A program made the translations under genes and the position numbers. DNA of 64,000 nucleotides from the NCBI GenBank assembly GCA_965200115.1, contig OZ241336.1:1798001-1862000 (forward strand), read 5' to 3'. The notes under the pieces were generated by a model that searched no databases, had not been told where the DNA came from, and saw nothing but the letters and a program-made list of their open reading frames with translations. This DNA comes from JAPOUP01 sp026708635 (GTDB lineage Bacteria; Pseudomonadota; Alphaproteobacteria; Rhodobacterales; Rhodobacteraceae). Below are positions 53,024 through 62,025 of the stretch, piece by piece (within the stretch, counting starts at the first letter, position 1; every line of letters starts with the position of its first letter).

Positions 53024-54751
53024 TCAGCGTTGACTGGTGCGGGCAATGGCGACGTTCAGCAGAACCTGCCTGCGCTCGGTGGTAGCCACCGAAATCGCCC
53101 GCACCAGAGCGGCCGGCAGCTCGTCGCCATCGGTGACGTTCTCCGTGTAGGCCCGGCTGGCCCGCGCCGTGAGCGCGAAATCGGGGCTGGGCCGCAACGA
53201 TGTCAGCGGGATGTCGTTGGCTCTGCCAGCCAACCCATCCCTGTAGAGCCCTTCGACGGAGTGACGCACTGCTCCCCATTCCTCGTTGTTCAAAACAAGT
53301 GTTATGACGGGTAGATTGAACGCCTCGCAGACCTGATGGCAAGCCGTCGGATTGGCGAACATGTAACTTCCGTCGCCGACTGTCGCGAAACATAGCCGCT
53401 TGGGGTCGGCCAGTTGCGCGCCAATCGCGGCCGGCAGCCCCCAACCAAGCCCGCCCGAATATGGTTCCTGGAAGTAACTGAGATGGTCTTCAAGCTCCAA
53501 AGGGGGGAGCGGACAGCCAAGCTCGTGAAAGACGCTGGCCTTGAGCCCCTTGATTGCCTGGCCCAGGCAGTGGCTGGCCCATTCCTTGGACATCGGCGAC
53601 CCGCGCCCCGATTTCGCCAATTCACGGGTTTTCTCACGTTCTGACATCGCCACGCGGGCAATACGGTCACGCCGTTCCGAAATCAGGGCCGTATCGGCAG
53701 GGTAAGATCCAACGGCGGCAATCAATTCCATGAGCGCCGTTGCGGTATCCCCGACCAATGTCACATCTGACCGGAAACTGCGCATTGGGGTCGAGCGCGA
53801 AAAGAGCGGATCGGGGCCAAGCTGGATGACCTTGGCGTCCCGCGCGGGCGCCGCTCGGTCGGGCCACCATGGCGCAAGCGCGTTGACGACCAACAAAACA
53901 TCCGCCTCGCGCAGAAGGTCGTCGGGCATCCAGCCGACGTGGCATGGCGACGACATTGGAATGGCGATCTGATTGGCCCAGTAATGCGATAAAGGAATCG
54001 CGCGGTCCTCGACGAACCGCGCCAGCGCCGCAAAGGCTTCTTCCGATCCCGCGCCCCTCTGGGCGATGATCAACGGGCGTTTCGCGCCTGCCAGCAACTC
54101 CGCCGCTCTCGCGAGTGCGTCACGATCCGGCGCCGAACGGAGTGGTGCCATCCGAGAGGAGGAGTTCAAACCCTCTGACGGACAGGGCCCGCAAAGCACC
54201 TCGCGCGGCAAGCTCAGGTAAACAGGCCCCTTGGGGGTCGAGTTGGCGATAGACCATCCGCGATCCAGCACTGTCGGAACCTGATCGGGAAATCGCAGTT
54301 CGTAGTCCCATTTGCAGGCCTCCCGCACCAGAGATGTCTGGTCGTACATCTCCTGCCCCCACCCAATGGGGACGGTCCGCGCGCCAAATCGGTTTGCTTC
54401 CGCGACCGGCGTGCGCCCCGACATCAGGAACATCGGGATCTGATCGCACGCGGCGTTGATGGCACCGATGCTGCCATTGGCAAGCCCGACATTCGTATGC
54501 AGCATGACGGCCTGGGCCCTGCCGGTCACAAGCGTGTAACCATGCGCCATCCCCATTGCGACATGCTCGTGGGGCACGGTAATCGCCTGCGGGAGTTCAA
54601 TGTTCCTCTCCCGCGCCTCGATCAGCCCTTCGATGATTGGCGGAAAGTCGGTACCGGAATTGGCAAACACATACTCCACCCCAAGCGCCTTCAGCTTGCC
54701 AAAAAGCGCGCCGCCCGCCGATACGGCATCTGCCTTTGCGCCGCGGGGCAT
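53024..54751 (-). CDS. thiamine-diphosphate-dependent enzyme (benzoylformate decarboxylase/acetolactate synthase-like)
   Basis: 575 residues, three-domain ThDP enzyme. N-terminal PYR domain with the catalytic Glu in ITVPHEHVAMGMAHGY and TNVGLANGSIGAINA; middle domain (RPLIIAQRGAGSEEAFAALARFVEDRAIPLSHYWA); C-terminal PP domain with the ThDP motif VGDGSYMFANPTACHQVCEAFNLPVITLVLNNEEWGAVR (GDG...NN). It decarboxylates or carboligates 2-oxoacids; exact substrate unknown. The upstream stump is a benzaldehyde-dehydrogenase-like protein and the downstream genes are a TRAP importer, so uptake and decarboxylation of an aryl 2-oxoacid such as benzoylformate is a reasonable guess. Confidence 0.85.
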   Translation of the reverse strand: MPRGAKADAVSAGGALFGKLKALGVEYVFANSGTDFPPIIEGLIEARERNIELPQAITVPHEHVAMGMAHGYTLVTGRAQAVMLHTNVGLANGSIGAINAACDQIPMFLMSGRTPVAEANRFGARTVPIGWGQEMYDQTSLVREACKWDYELRFPDQVPTVLDRGWSIANSTPKGPVYLSLPREVLCGPCPSEGLNSSSRMAPLRSAPDRDALARAAELLAGAKRPLIIAQRGAGSEEAFAALARFVEDRAIPLSHYWANQIAIPMSSPCHVGWMPDDLLREADVLLVVNALAPWWPDRAAPARDAKVIQLGPDPLFSRSTPMRSFRSDVTLVGDTATALMELIAAVGSYPADTALISERRDRIARVAMSEREKTRELAKSGRGSPMSKEWASHCLGQAIKGLKASVFHELGCPLPPLELEDHLSYFQEPYSGGLGWGLPAAIGAQLADPKRLCFATVGDGSYMFANPTACHQVCEAFNLPVITLVLNNEEWGAVRHSVEGLYRDGLAGRANDIPLTSLRPSPDFALTARASRAYTENVTDGDELPAALVRAISVATTERRQVLLNVAIARTSQR

Positions 54752-55332
54752 CAGGTCAGGTAACGCCGCTTGGGATCTTCGATGGTGATCCAGAGAGGTT
54801 CGCTGAATTCATCGATTGCCGCCGTTCCGCCAAATCGACCGTAGCCACTGGCCTTCACGCCCCCAAATGGCATTTGCGCCCCGTCCCCAGCAGTCGGGAT
54901 GTCAGCATCGTCAAGTACGACGGGCGGTGCATTGCCGCCAGACTTGTTTGCGGATATGATCCCGCGCTTTATCCGCGTTGTCATGGCCGCGGCTTCGCGT
55001 GGCACCGTGGCGGCAAGCATGATACTGAATCCAAACCACCGCTCGATTCCTCCGGTTTCCCGCGAATCGGGTCTCCCAAACCTGTCGCCTCTGGCCTCAA
55101 GGGTATCCGCGCAGGCGTTCAGTATGGTAAGTCTCTGACCCGGCCCCAATGCGGACCATGCCGGAAATTCCGAGGCGACCGCCCCAACCGCCTCGTTGAC
55201 ACCCACCGACTTTGCCGACGCGGCCCGCGTCACGGGTAATTCGGCAACCGGGGACTTTCTTTCTTTCACCGCGTCTCCCTCGGCGTCGACATATGCATTA
55301 TCCATAGGAAGCTGAACGTTCATTTCTCTCAT
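54751..55332 (-). pseudogene. aldehyde dehydrogenase with large internal deletion
   Basis: 193 residues in frame against ~480 for the family. Residues 1-~115 are an N-terminal aldehyde dehydrogenase part (VNEAVGAVASEFPAWSALGPGQRLTILNACADTLEARGDRFG), the middle keeps a shrunken GGNAPPVVLDDADI, and the end is the normal C-terminus (GAQMPFGGVKASGYGRFGG, ITIEDPKRRYL). The NAD-binding core and the catalytic Cys are missing, and ELGGN reads KSGGN. The open frame survives because the deletions are in frame. Style is close to benzaldehyde/vanillin/salicylaldehyde dehydrogenases. Its stop overlaps the ThDP gene start. Confidence 0.75.
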
Positions 55333-55454
55333 ATCCCCCGTTCCACAGTGAGGTGCAACACCCGATGTGGGTGAATGCTAGCTGAGGCAACGCATGATGT
55401 TGCGAATCGGCCGGATGGCGGTGACAGTCCCGGTGTTCAGACTGGGAGACCGCC

Positions 55455-56414
55455 ATGCCCGAGGGCTACCGCCACCTGACCTATGCCGAGAGATGCCAGA
55501 TCCACGCCCTGAGGAAAAGCGGGCATTCGAACGGGGCGATCGCCCGCCAGCTGGGGCGTGACCGGACGACGGTCTGGCGCGAGGTGCGCCGGAACTCGGG
55601 AAAGCGCGGCTACCGCCACGGGCAGGCGCAGGGGAAGGCCGAGGGGCGCCGCAGCGCGGCCTCGTCGGTCCCGCGCAGGATGACGCCCGATCTGTGGCGC
55701 ATGGTGGAGGAGCGGCTCGCGGAGGGCTGGAGCCCGGAGCAGATCTCCGGTCGCCTCCGGAAGGAGGGCCATCCGATGGCGGGCCGTCAGTGGATCTACC
55801 GGCACGTCCACGCCGACCGCAGGGCCGGTGGCCGGCTCTGGCGGCATCTGCGCCGCCGGGGAAAGAGGCCGAACCGGAAGGGCGGGGCCCACGCGGGCCG
55901 GGGCCACATCCCGGGCCGGGTGGACATCTCCGAGCGTCCGGCGCTGGTGGAGGCGAAGGCGCGGGTCGGTGACTGGGAGGCCGACACGATCGTGGGCGCG
56001 GGCCACAGCGGGGCCGTGGTGTCGCTGGTGGACAGGGCGTCGAAGTACGCGCTCCTGCGGAGGCTCGACAGGAAGACCGCGGCCGCGGTCGGGGCCGCCA
56101 TGACCGGCATGCTGGGATCCCTCCCCGTCCACACGGTCACGGTAGACAACGGCAAGGAGTTCGCGGACCACGCGCGGGTGTCCAGGGCGCTGGGCGCGGA
56201 CTTCTTCTTCGCGCGGCCCTACCACTCGTGGGAGCGCGGGCTGAACGAGCACACCAACGGCCTGGTGCGGGGGTACCTGCCCAAGGGAACGGACTTCCGC
56301 AAGGTGACGGACGCCGACGTCAGGGCCGTCCAGGACCGCCTGAACGCGCGTCCCAGGAAGGCGCTGGGCTACCTGACGCCGGCGGAGGCGTTCCTTCGGG
56401 CGCGGCCTCCCTGA
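55455..56414 (+). mobile_element. IS30-family transposase
   Basis: 319 residues, intact. N-terminal helix-turn-helix (LTYAERCQIHALRKSGHSNGAIARQLGRDRTTVWREVRRN), a second helical DNA-binding region, and a DDE core: GDWEADTIVG, VTVDNGKEFADH, YHSWERGLNEHTNGLVRGYLPKG. It cuts and pastes its IS via 20-30-bp inverted ends; those ends could not be identified in the flanks. Very GC-rich, unlike the AT-richer regulator that follows. It sits between the deleted aldehyde dehydrogenase operon and the dehalogenase locus. Confidence 0.92.
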
Positions 56415-56734
56415 GGGAAAGCCCCGGGCGGATCGCCCTCCACGCGCCGCGGGCCGTCCCCGGCGCGCCCGCAGGCATGCCTTGCGCCGCCCGGAGGGGC
56501 CGGTTAGGCTCGGATCCAAAGGGACCGAGCCGTTTCCGTGCGGAATCGGGGGGGTCGGAGGGCGCGAAAAGCGCAACGCCCGGCCCTTCCCTCCGCTCGG
56601 GCTCCGCCCTCGCTCCGGAAAGGGCCGGGCGTTGCGCTTCGGAGTGGCGCCGGGGTATCTTAATATTTAAGATTGTTATCTTTTATACTGAGTCCTATAC
56701 TTCCATGAGTCAACGATGAAAATGGAAGGCGGGC
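56415..56734. other. IS30 3' flank and iclR promoter region
   Basis: First part GC-rich and probably IS DNA; the long stem-loop is at 56569-56639; from 56655 the DNA becomes AT-rich (TATCTTAATATTTAAGATTG) and likely holds the regulator's promoter and operator, with a short TCTTAA..TTAAGA palindrome. Confidence 0.4.
56569..56639. repeat. long stem-loop: 20-bp perfect arms, ~31-base loop
   Basis: AAGCGCAACGCCCGGCCCTT (56569-56588) is repeated in inverse at 56620-56639, and the stem extends further with one bulge. No T-run follows on the right, so it is not a textbook terminator. It could be a strong transcription stop isolating the regulator, a REP-like element, or part of the IS. Confidence 0.75.
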
Positions 56735-57484
56735 ATGGCGACGCCGCTCAACAATTCAGTGCTGAAGGCATTCGAGATCCTGTCGCTCATCAATGTGGCC
56801 CACCCGGAAATTTCATCTGCCATCTTGGTCGAGAGGTTGGGACTCAACAACGCGACCGCGCATCGTTTTCTGATGACGCTTGAAGCGGCGGGCGCCCTCA
56901 GAGCAACAAAGCGCGGCTATTTTGCTTTGGGCCCCAAAATTGACGAGTTGGGACAGGTCTCCGAGGAGACCGGTGCCATCGGCATACTGCTTCAACCGGA
57001 GCTGGAGGCCGTGAGCCGTGCACTCAATGAATCCGTTATGGCGTCGAAGCTCGCCAAGAACGGCCCGACCTGCGTTGCGGTCGCGAAGGCGATGCGCGCA
57101 ATCTCGGTGAACATAAGGGTCGGCACGGTACTTCCCTTCCACACCTCGGCCCAAGGTAAATTATGGCTCGCCGAAATGTCTAAGGACAGACGCAAACCCT
57201 ACCTGGAGAATGCCGCAATCGCCGGAAGTCCTTTCAAAGAGGCGGAACTGGAGCGGCTGCACACAGAGCTTGGTCACGTCGCAAAACTGGGGTTCGCAAC
57301 AAATCTGGGCGAAAACGAGCCCGATATCGCAGCGGTCTCCGTTCCGGTACGAAAGACGGACGGTACGATCGCGCTGTCGCTCTCGGCCTTCGGGCTTCTG
57401 GGACGATTTGACAAACGGTTCATCGAGACCGCGAAAATCAAGCTCGGGACGGCCGCGGAGCGAGTTGGAAAGCTCCTAAGCTGA
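56735..57484 (+). CDS. IclR-family transcriptional regulator
   Basis: 249 residues. N-terminal winged helix (NSVLKAFEILSLINVAHPEISSAILVERLGLNNATAHRFLMTLEAAGALRATKRGYFALGPKI) and C-terminal ligand-binding IclR domain (LPFHTSAQGKLWLAEM, FATNLGENEPDIAAVSVPVRKTDG). It lies 27 bases before the dehalogenase gene on the same strand, so it probably senses the aromatic substrate or product and controls the operon. Confidence 0.9.
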   Translation: MATPLNNSVLKAFEILSLINVAHPEISSAILVERLGLNNATAHRFLMTLEAAGALRATKRGYFALGPKIDELGQVSEETGAIGILLQPELEAVSRALNESVMASKLAKNGPTCVAVAKAMRAISVNIRVGTVLPFHTSAQGKLWLAEMSKDRRKPYLENAAIAGSPFKEAELERLHTELGHVAKLGFATNLGENEPDIAAVSVPVRKTDGTIALSLSAFGLLGRFDKRFIETAKIKLGTAAERVGKLLS

Positions 57485-57511
57485 TGACACGGAACCGGGA
57501 AAACTGACAGG

Positions 57512-60500
57512 ATGGGCACGCGCTTCTTTTCCACCAGGGACCGACCGTTTCACCTCGGGCCCTATCCGCTTGAGCGGTTGAAACGGATCGACGGACCGGC
57601 GGACCTGTCGCGCGTGCCCGCAGCCCGGACGCTGGATTTCCGGCGGTTGCGGACGCCGCATTCCCTCGTCAATTCGATGGGGGAATATCAAGCCATGATG
57701 GATGTGATCCGCGACGGGATGGTTAACCCCGAGCCAGCGACGGCACCAACAGACCCGATCGAACGCGCCAATCACATGAAGGCATTCGGATATTTTCAGG
57801 ACGCGTCAATGATGGGGATCTGTCGATTGCCCGAAAACTCGCTTCTGGCCGAACCGACGCGCAACCCCGACATCGACCGGCTGGCCGAGGATATCCGGAC
57901 GAAGCAAACCAAGACGCTGGCCTCGGGAATCGACGAGATCATGGCGGGACTGAAGGAATCCATCGAAAAACCGCCGGCATCGATCGACGGCCATACCCAT
58001 GTGATCGTCTGCCTTGTGGAGCATATGCGCCCGCCGCGCGAGGACGAGCCCGGGGCGGAGTGGATATGGGACGCGCAGGACCATCGCGCGGCTCTCCGGG
58101 CCACGGAAACCGCGGTCATATTGAGCAACTATCTGCACTTGCTGGGGTTCCGTGCCAAGGCCCATACCGCGACCTCCTCAGATGTGGACCTCAACAGGCT
58201 GGCCGTCGCGGCGGGGCTCGCCACGGTCGAGAGGGCTCGGCTGTACGCGCCCTATCTCGGCACCGGCTTCGGCCTTGCCGCGGTGAGTACGGATATGGAG
58301 ATGGCCACTGACGGCGCCTTGGCGCCTTGGGCGGAACAGCGCTATGGTCCAGCTTGGTGGGTCGGCAGGGGCACCGTCAAGGGAGCGTTCAATCGCGATC
58401 CTTTCCGGCGCCGCAATTACGTGGACGGAGCGCATCCTTTCGAGACTTTGAAGCGGGTGGATGAGCCAACCACGTTCATTGACGAGGCGCGTGTCGCGCG
58501 TGTGCCAAAGCGCACGGATATGTTCGCGCGCTCGCAGTTCGGTGATCTTGGAAAGAAACAGCAAGCGGCCGCCTCCGGCGGCTGGTACGCGCGCAAGAGC
58601 GCGCACTCCTTCGCCCAACGGCGCGTTCTCGGCGCCTTCGTGCTGTTGCAGGATGGCGATCCGAGCGCTTCGGCCGAGAGGCCGACGGACGCGGAGCGCA
58701 ACGCGGCCAATGTCAAGGCGGCGAGCTATTTCCTGGGCGTCGACGCGGTTGGCATATCGCGGTGCCCCGACTGGACCTGGTACAGCCATGACGCCGCGGG
58801 CGCGGAACTGATACCGCCCCACGACCAGGCGATCAGCATGATCATCGATCAGGGCTATGAGACCATGGATGGCGCATCCGGCGATGACTGGATCGCCGTG
58901 GCGCAATCCATGCGCGCCTATCTCCGGTTTTCCCTTTTGGGTGGCGTAATCGCCAAACAGATCCGAAACCTCGGCTATTCAGCCAAGGCCCATTCGGTGA
59001 TGGATGGTGAGGTCCTGCAGCCGCCTCTCCTTCTTCTCTCCGGGTTGGGCGAGGTCAGCCGCATCGGCGAGGTGATCCTGAACCCGCTTCTTGGCCCGCG
59101 ACTGAAGTCCGGCGTCGTGACCACCGACATGCCGCTCGTCCACGACAGGCCGATCGACTTCGGACTGCAGAACTTTTGCGGGAACTGCAGGAAGTGCGCG
59201 CGCGAGTGTCCGTCCGGCGCGATTACGGCCGGGCCAAAGCTTATGTTCAACGGATACGAAATCTGGAAGAGCGATAGCCAGAAATGCACCACTTACCGCA
59301 TCACCACCGAAGGCGGCGCCATGTGCGGGCGGTGTATGAAAACCTGTCCCTGGAACCTTGAGGGGCTCTTTGCCGAGAAGCCGTTCCGCTGGCTCGCGTC
59401 GAACGTGCCCGCGGCCGCGCCGATGCTCGCGAAGCTCGATGACAGGCTCGGCAATGGCGGGCTGAACGACGCAAAGAAATGGTGGTGGGATCTCGAACTG
59501 AAACCCGACGGGGGTTACAGGGAACCGTCCGAGCCGATCAACCGGCGTGATCTCGATCCCGGGCTCGACCTGCGTTACGAAAGCCAGACGCTGGCGGTCT
59601 ATCCCGCGAACCTGACGCCCTGGCCATGGCCCTATCCGTTCCCGATGGATCGCGAGGCGGGCATCCGGGCGTATCGGGACATGATATCGGCAAGCGAGTA
59701 CAAATCCAGGCTTGCGCGCGGTGAAACCGAAGGGCTGGCTCACGAGAGGCCAGACTTTGACGACGCCCCGGTCATCATGGCAAAGGTCTCCAGCGTCGAG
59801 AGAATGGCGAGCGATGTCACCAAATACGAGTTCACGGCATGGGACGGCGCGCCATTGCCGGAATGGACGGCAGGCGCGCATCTTGACGTCGTGGTGACGC
59901 CGGAGTTTCTCCGGCAATACTCGATGTCCGGCGACCCCGCTGAAAGGTCCAGATACCAGATCGGCGTTCTGCGCGAGGACGGGGGCCGCGGCGGCTCCAA
60001 AATGCTGCACCGCATCTTCACCCAAGGACGGCGGGTGTTCATCTCCAAACCGATCAATCATTTCGAACTGGACGAGAGAGCCACCAAGACTTTCCTGATG
60101 GGCGGCGGGATCGGGATCACCCCGATGATCGCCTTCGCGCACCGGCTGCACGCGCTCCGCCACGATTTCGAACTGCACTATTCAGCCAGCGGAAAGGCGG
60201 ATGCGGGTTACCTGGATGACATGTCCAACGTTCCGTGGTCCGATCGGGTGCGCTATCACTTCTCCGATCAGGGCACCCGGGCGGATCTGGACAGGATACT
60301 GTCAGGCTACCAATCCGGCTGGCACGTCTACACCTGCGGTCCCGAGCGCTACATGGACGGTGTCATGGAAGCGGCGGGACGCCAGGGCTTCCCCGAAGAG
60401 GCACGGCACCTCGAGTACTTCTCCGTTCCGGAACAGCCGGACTACGTGAACCACGAATTTACCGTCAGGCTCGCGAGCTCGGGTCGCGAACTGACGGTGC

Positions 60501-60718
60501 CGGTGGACAAGTCGATCTCGGACGTACTGCGGGAAAACGGGATCGCGGTAGACGTCAAATGCGCCGACGGCATCTGCGGCGTCTGTAAATGCGGTATTGT
60601 CGAAGGCGATGTCGAGCACCGCGACTTCGTGCTGTCAGAAACGCAGCGCGAGACCGAGGTCATCACGTGTCAGAGCCGTGCGGTGGAAGGTTGCGGCACC
60701 ATCACGCTGGACCTTTGA
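57512..60718 (+). CDS. self-sufficient cobalamin-dependent reductive dehalogenase (BhbA/NpRdhA type)
   Basis: 1068 residues, cytoplasmic (no Tat signal). Order: residues 1-~290 a degenerate copy of the corrinoid domain; ~300-550 the corrinoid-binding reductive dehalogenase domain (NLGYSAKAHSVMDGEV, GLGEVSRIGEV, RLKSGVVTTDMPLVHDRPIDFG); two [4Fe-4S] motifs, FCGNCRKCARECP (~555) and KCTTYR...CGRCMKTCPWN (~590-614); then a phthalate-dioxygenase-reductase-like part with flavin/NAD domains (from ~755; GGGIGITPMIAFAHRLHALR ~863; YTCGPERYMDGV ~940) and a C-terminal [2Fe-2S] ferredoxin (KCADGICGVCKCGIV ~1015-1030, late CQS). Family knowledge: NAD(P)H electrons pass via flavin and Fe-S to cob(II)alamin, which removes halogen from halophenols without a membrane partner. 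pobA follows. Confidence 0.92.
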   Translation: MGTRFFSTRDRPFHLGPYPLERLKRIDGPADLSRVPAARTLDFRRLRTPHSLVNSMGEYQAMMDVIRDGMVNPEPATAPTDPIERANHMKAFGYFQDASMMGICRLPENSLLAEPTRNPDIDRLAEDIRTKQTKTLASGIDEIMAGLKESIEKPPASIDGHTHVIVCLVEHMRPPREDEPGAEWIWDAQDHRAALRATETAVILSNYLHLLGFRAKAHTATSSDVDLNRLAVAAGLATVERARLYAPYLGTGFGLAAVSTDMEMATDGALAPWAEQRYGPAWWVGRGTVKGAFNRDPFRRRNYVDGAHPFETLKRVDEPTTFIDEARVARVPKRTDMFARSQFGDLGKKQQAAASGGWYARKSAHSFAQRRVLGAFVLLQDGDPSASAERPTDAERNAANVKAASYFLGVDAVGISRCPDWTWYSHDAAGAELIPPHDQAISMIIDQGYETMDGASGDDWIAVAQSMRAYLRFSLLGGVIAKQIRNLGYSAKAHSVMDGEVLQPPLLLLSGLGEVSRIGEVILNPLLGPRLKSGVVTTDMPLVHDRPIDFGLQNFCGNCRKCARECPSGAITAGPKLMFNGYEIWKSDSQKCTTYRITTEGGAMCGRCMKTCPWNLEGLFAEKPFRWLASNVPAAAPMLAKLDDRLGNGGLNDAKKWWWDLELKPDGGYREPSEPINRRDLDPGLDLRYESQTLAVYPANLTPWPWPYPFPMDREAGIRAYRDMISASEYKSRLARGETEGLAHERPDFDDAPVIMAKVSSVERMASDVTKYEFTAWDGAPLPEWTAGAHLDVVVTPEFLRQYSMSGDPAERSRYQIGVLREDGGRGGSKMLHRIFTQGRRVFISKPINHFELDERATKTFLMGGGIGITPMIAFAHRLHALRHDFELHYSASGKADAGYLDDMSNVPWSDRVRYHFSDQGTRADLDRILSGYQSGWHVYTCGPERYMDGVMEAAGRQGFPEEARHLEYFSVPEQPDYVNHEFTVRLASSGRELTVPVDKSISDVLRENGIAVDVKCADGICGVCKCGIVEGDVEHRDFVLSETQRETEVITCQSRAVEGCGTITLDL

Positions 60719-60809
60719 CGCAAGAGCCACGCGACGGGATGCGGCGAGGAGCGGCGGTGGGGGCGACGCTCCCGCCAAATTGACAAAAAGGGGGAACGGG
60801 AACCTCGGG

Positions 60810-61979
60810 ATGAAAATTCAGGTTTGCATAATTGGCGGAGGACCGTCCGGGCTTCTTCTCTCCCAGCTGCTGCACCGTCAGGACATCGACACGATCGTTC
60901 TGGAACGGAAAACCCGCGACTACGTTCTTGGCAGAATTCGCGCCGGAATCCTGGAGATTGGCCTGGTCAACCAAATGCGGGACGCGGGTGTCGCCGCGCG
61001 CATGGATGCCGAGGGCTTCGTACATGAGGGCACCCAAATCTCATATGACGACGAGATGTTCGGGATTGACTTCGTGGAGCACACCGGCACGCCGGTTTTG
61101 GTTTATGGCCAGACCGAGGTCACCAGAGATCTTTACGACGCCCGCGAAGCCATGGGCGGCAAGATCGTCTTCAACGTCGAGAATGTGGCGATCGACGACG
61201 TCGAGACCGACACACCCTCCGTGACCTATCAAGTCGATGGCGAAACGCGCCGGACCGAATGTGATTTCGTCGCGGGTTGCGATGGTTTCCATGGGGTGAG
61301 TCGGAAAACCGTTCCGGCATCCGTGCGGCGGGAGTACGAAAAGCTCTATCCGTTCGGCTGGCTTGGCATCCTCTCCGAGACCCCTCCCGTCAGCGATGAA
61401 TTGATCTATTCAAACTCGGAACATGGATTTGCCCTGTGCTCAATGCGGAATGAAAACCTGAGCCGCTATTACATTCAGTGCCCGCTCTCCGACAGCCCCG
61501 ATGATTGGTCGGACCGGATGTTCTGGGACGAGCTTCGGCGTCGCATCCCGAAGAGCGAGGCGGAGAAACTGGTCACTGGACCATCGATCGAGAAGTCCAT
61601 CGCGCCGCTCCGTTCGTTTGTGACCGAACCCATGCGATGGGGACGCCTGTTTCTGTGCGGCGATGCCGCGCACATCGTTCCGCCGACCGGGGCCAAGGGA
61701 TTGAACACGGCGGCAAGCGACATTCACTACCTCTACAGCGGATTGCGCCAATACTACCAAGAGCGGGATTCAGAAGGCATTGACCGCTACTCCGAAAAAG
61801 CGCTCGCGCGTGTCTGGAAAGCCGAACGCTTCAGCTGGTGGATGACGAACCTCCTGCACCGTTTCCCGGACAGAAGCGGTTTCGACCACAAAATGCAGTT
61901 GGCCGAGATCGAGTTCCTGCGTGGCAGCCGGACCGCCCAGAAGTCGCTCGCCGAAAATTACGTAGGCCTTCCCTATTGA
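60810..61979 (+). CDS. pobA: 4-hydroxybenzoate 3-monooxygenase
   Basis: 389 residues from the ATG at 60810. FAD site QVCIIGGGPSGLLLSQLL, GRIRAGILEIGLVNQMRDAGVAARM (RAGxLE motif), substrate region GWLGILSETPPVSDELIYSNSEHGFALCSMRNENLSRYYIQCPL, and GRLFLCGDAAHIVPPTGAKGLNTAASDIHYL, all PobA hallmarks. It hydroxylates 4-hydroxybenzoate to protocatechuate with NAD(P)H and O2. Directly downstream of the dehalogenase, it should take the dehalogenated product. Confidence 0.93.
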   Translation: MKIQVCIIGGGPSGLLLSQLLHRQDIDTIVLERKTRDYVLGRIRAGILEIGLVNQMRDAGVAARMDAEGFVHEGTQISYDDEMFGIDFVEHTGTPVLVYGQTEVTRDLYDAREAMGGKIVFNVENVAIDDVETDTPSVTYQVDGETRRTECDFVAGCDGFHGVSRKTVPASVRREYEKLYPFGWLGILSETPPVSDELIYSNSEHGFALCSMRNENLSRYYIQCPLSDSPDDWSDRMFWDELRRRIPKSEAEKLVTGPSIEKSIAPLRSFVTEPMRWGRLFLCGDAAHIVPPTGAKGLNTAASDIHYLYSGLRQYYQERDSEGIDRYSEKALARVWKAERFSWWMTNLLHRFPDRSGFDHKMQLAEIEFLRGSRTAQKSLAENYVGLPY

Positions 61980-62025
61980 CGCAATTGGCGAACATGGGAC
62001 GGCCCGGAAAGCCCGTCCTCAGGAT

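Noticed and set aside
55340..56720. Terminal inverted repeats of the IS30 element
   Set aside because: No matching inverted ends could be found in the flanks by eye, so the element's limits are not stated.
58979..60178. Leftward open frame of 399 codons inside the dehalogenase
   Set aside because: Antisense shadow of an iron-sulfur flavoprotein with intact motifs.
57512..60718. Epoxyqueuosine reductase (QueG) as identity of the dehalogenase
   Set aside because: QueG shares the corrinoid and [4Fe-4S] core but is ~350-380 residues and lacks the flavin/NAD/[2Fe-2S] reductase; length and C-terminal modules fit BhbA/NpRdhA.
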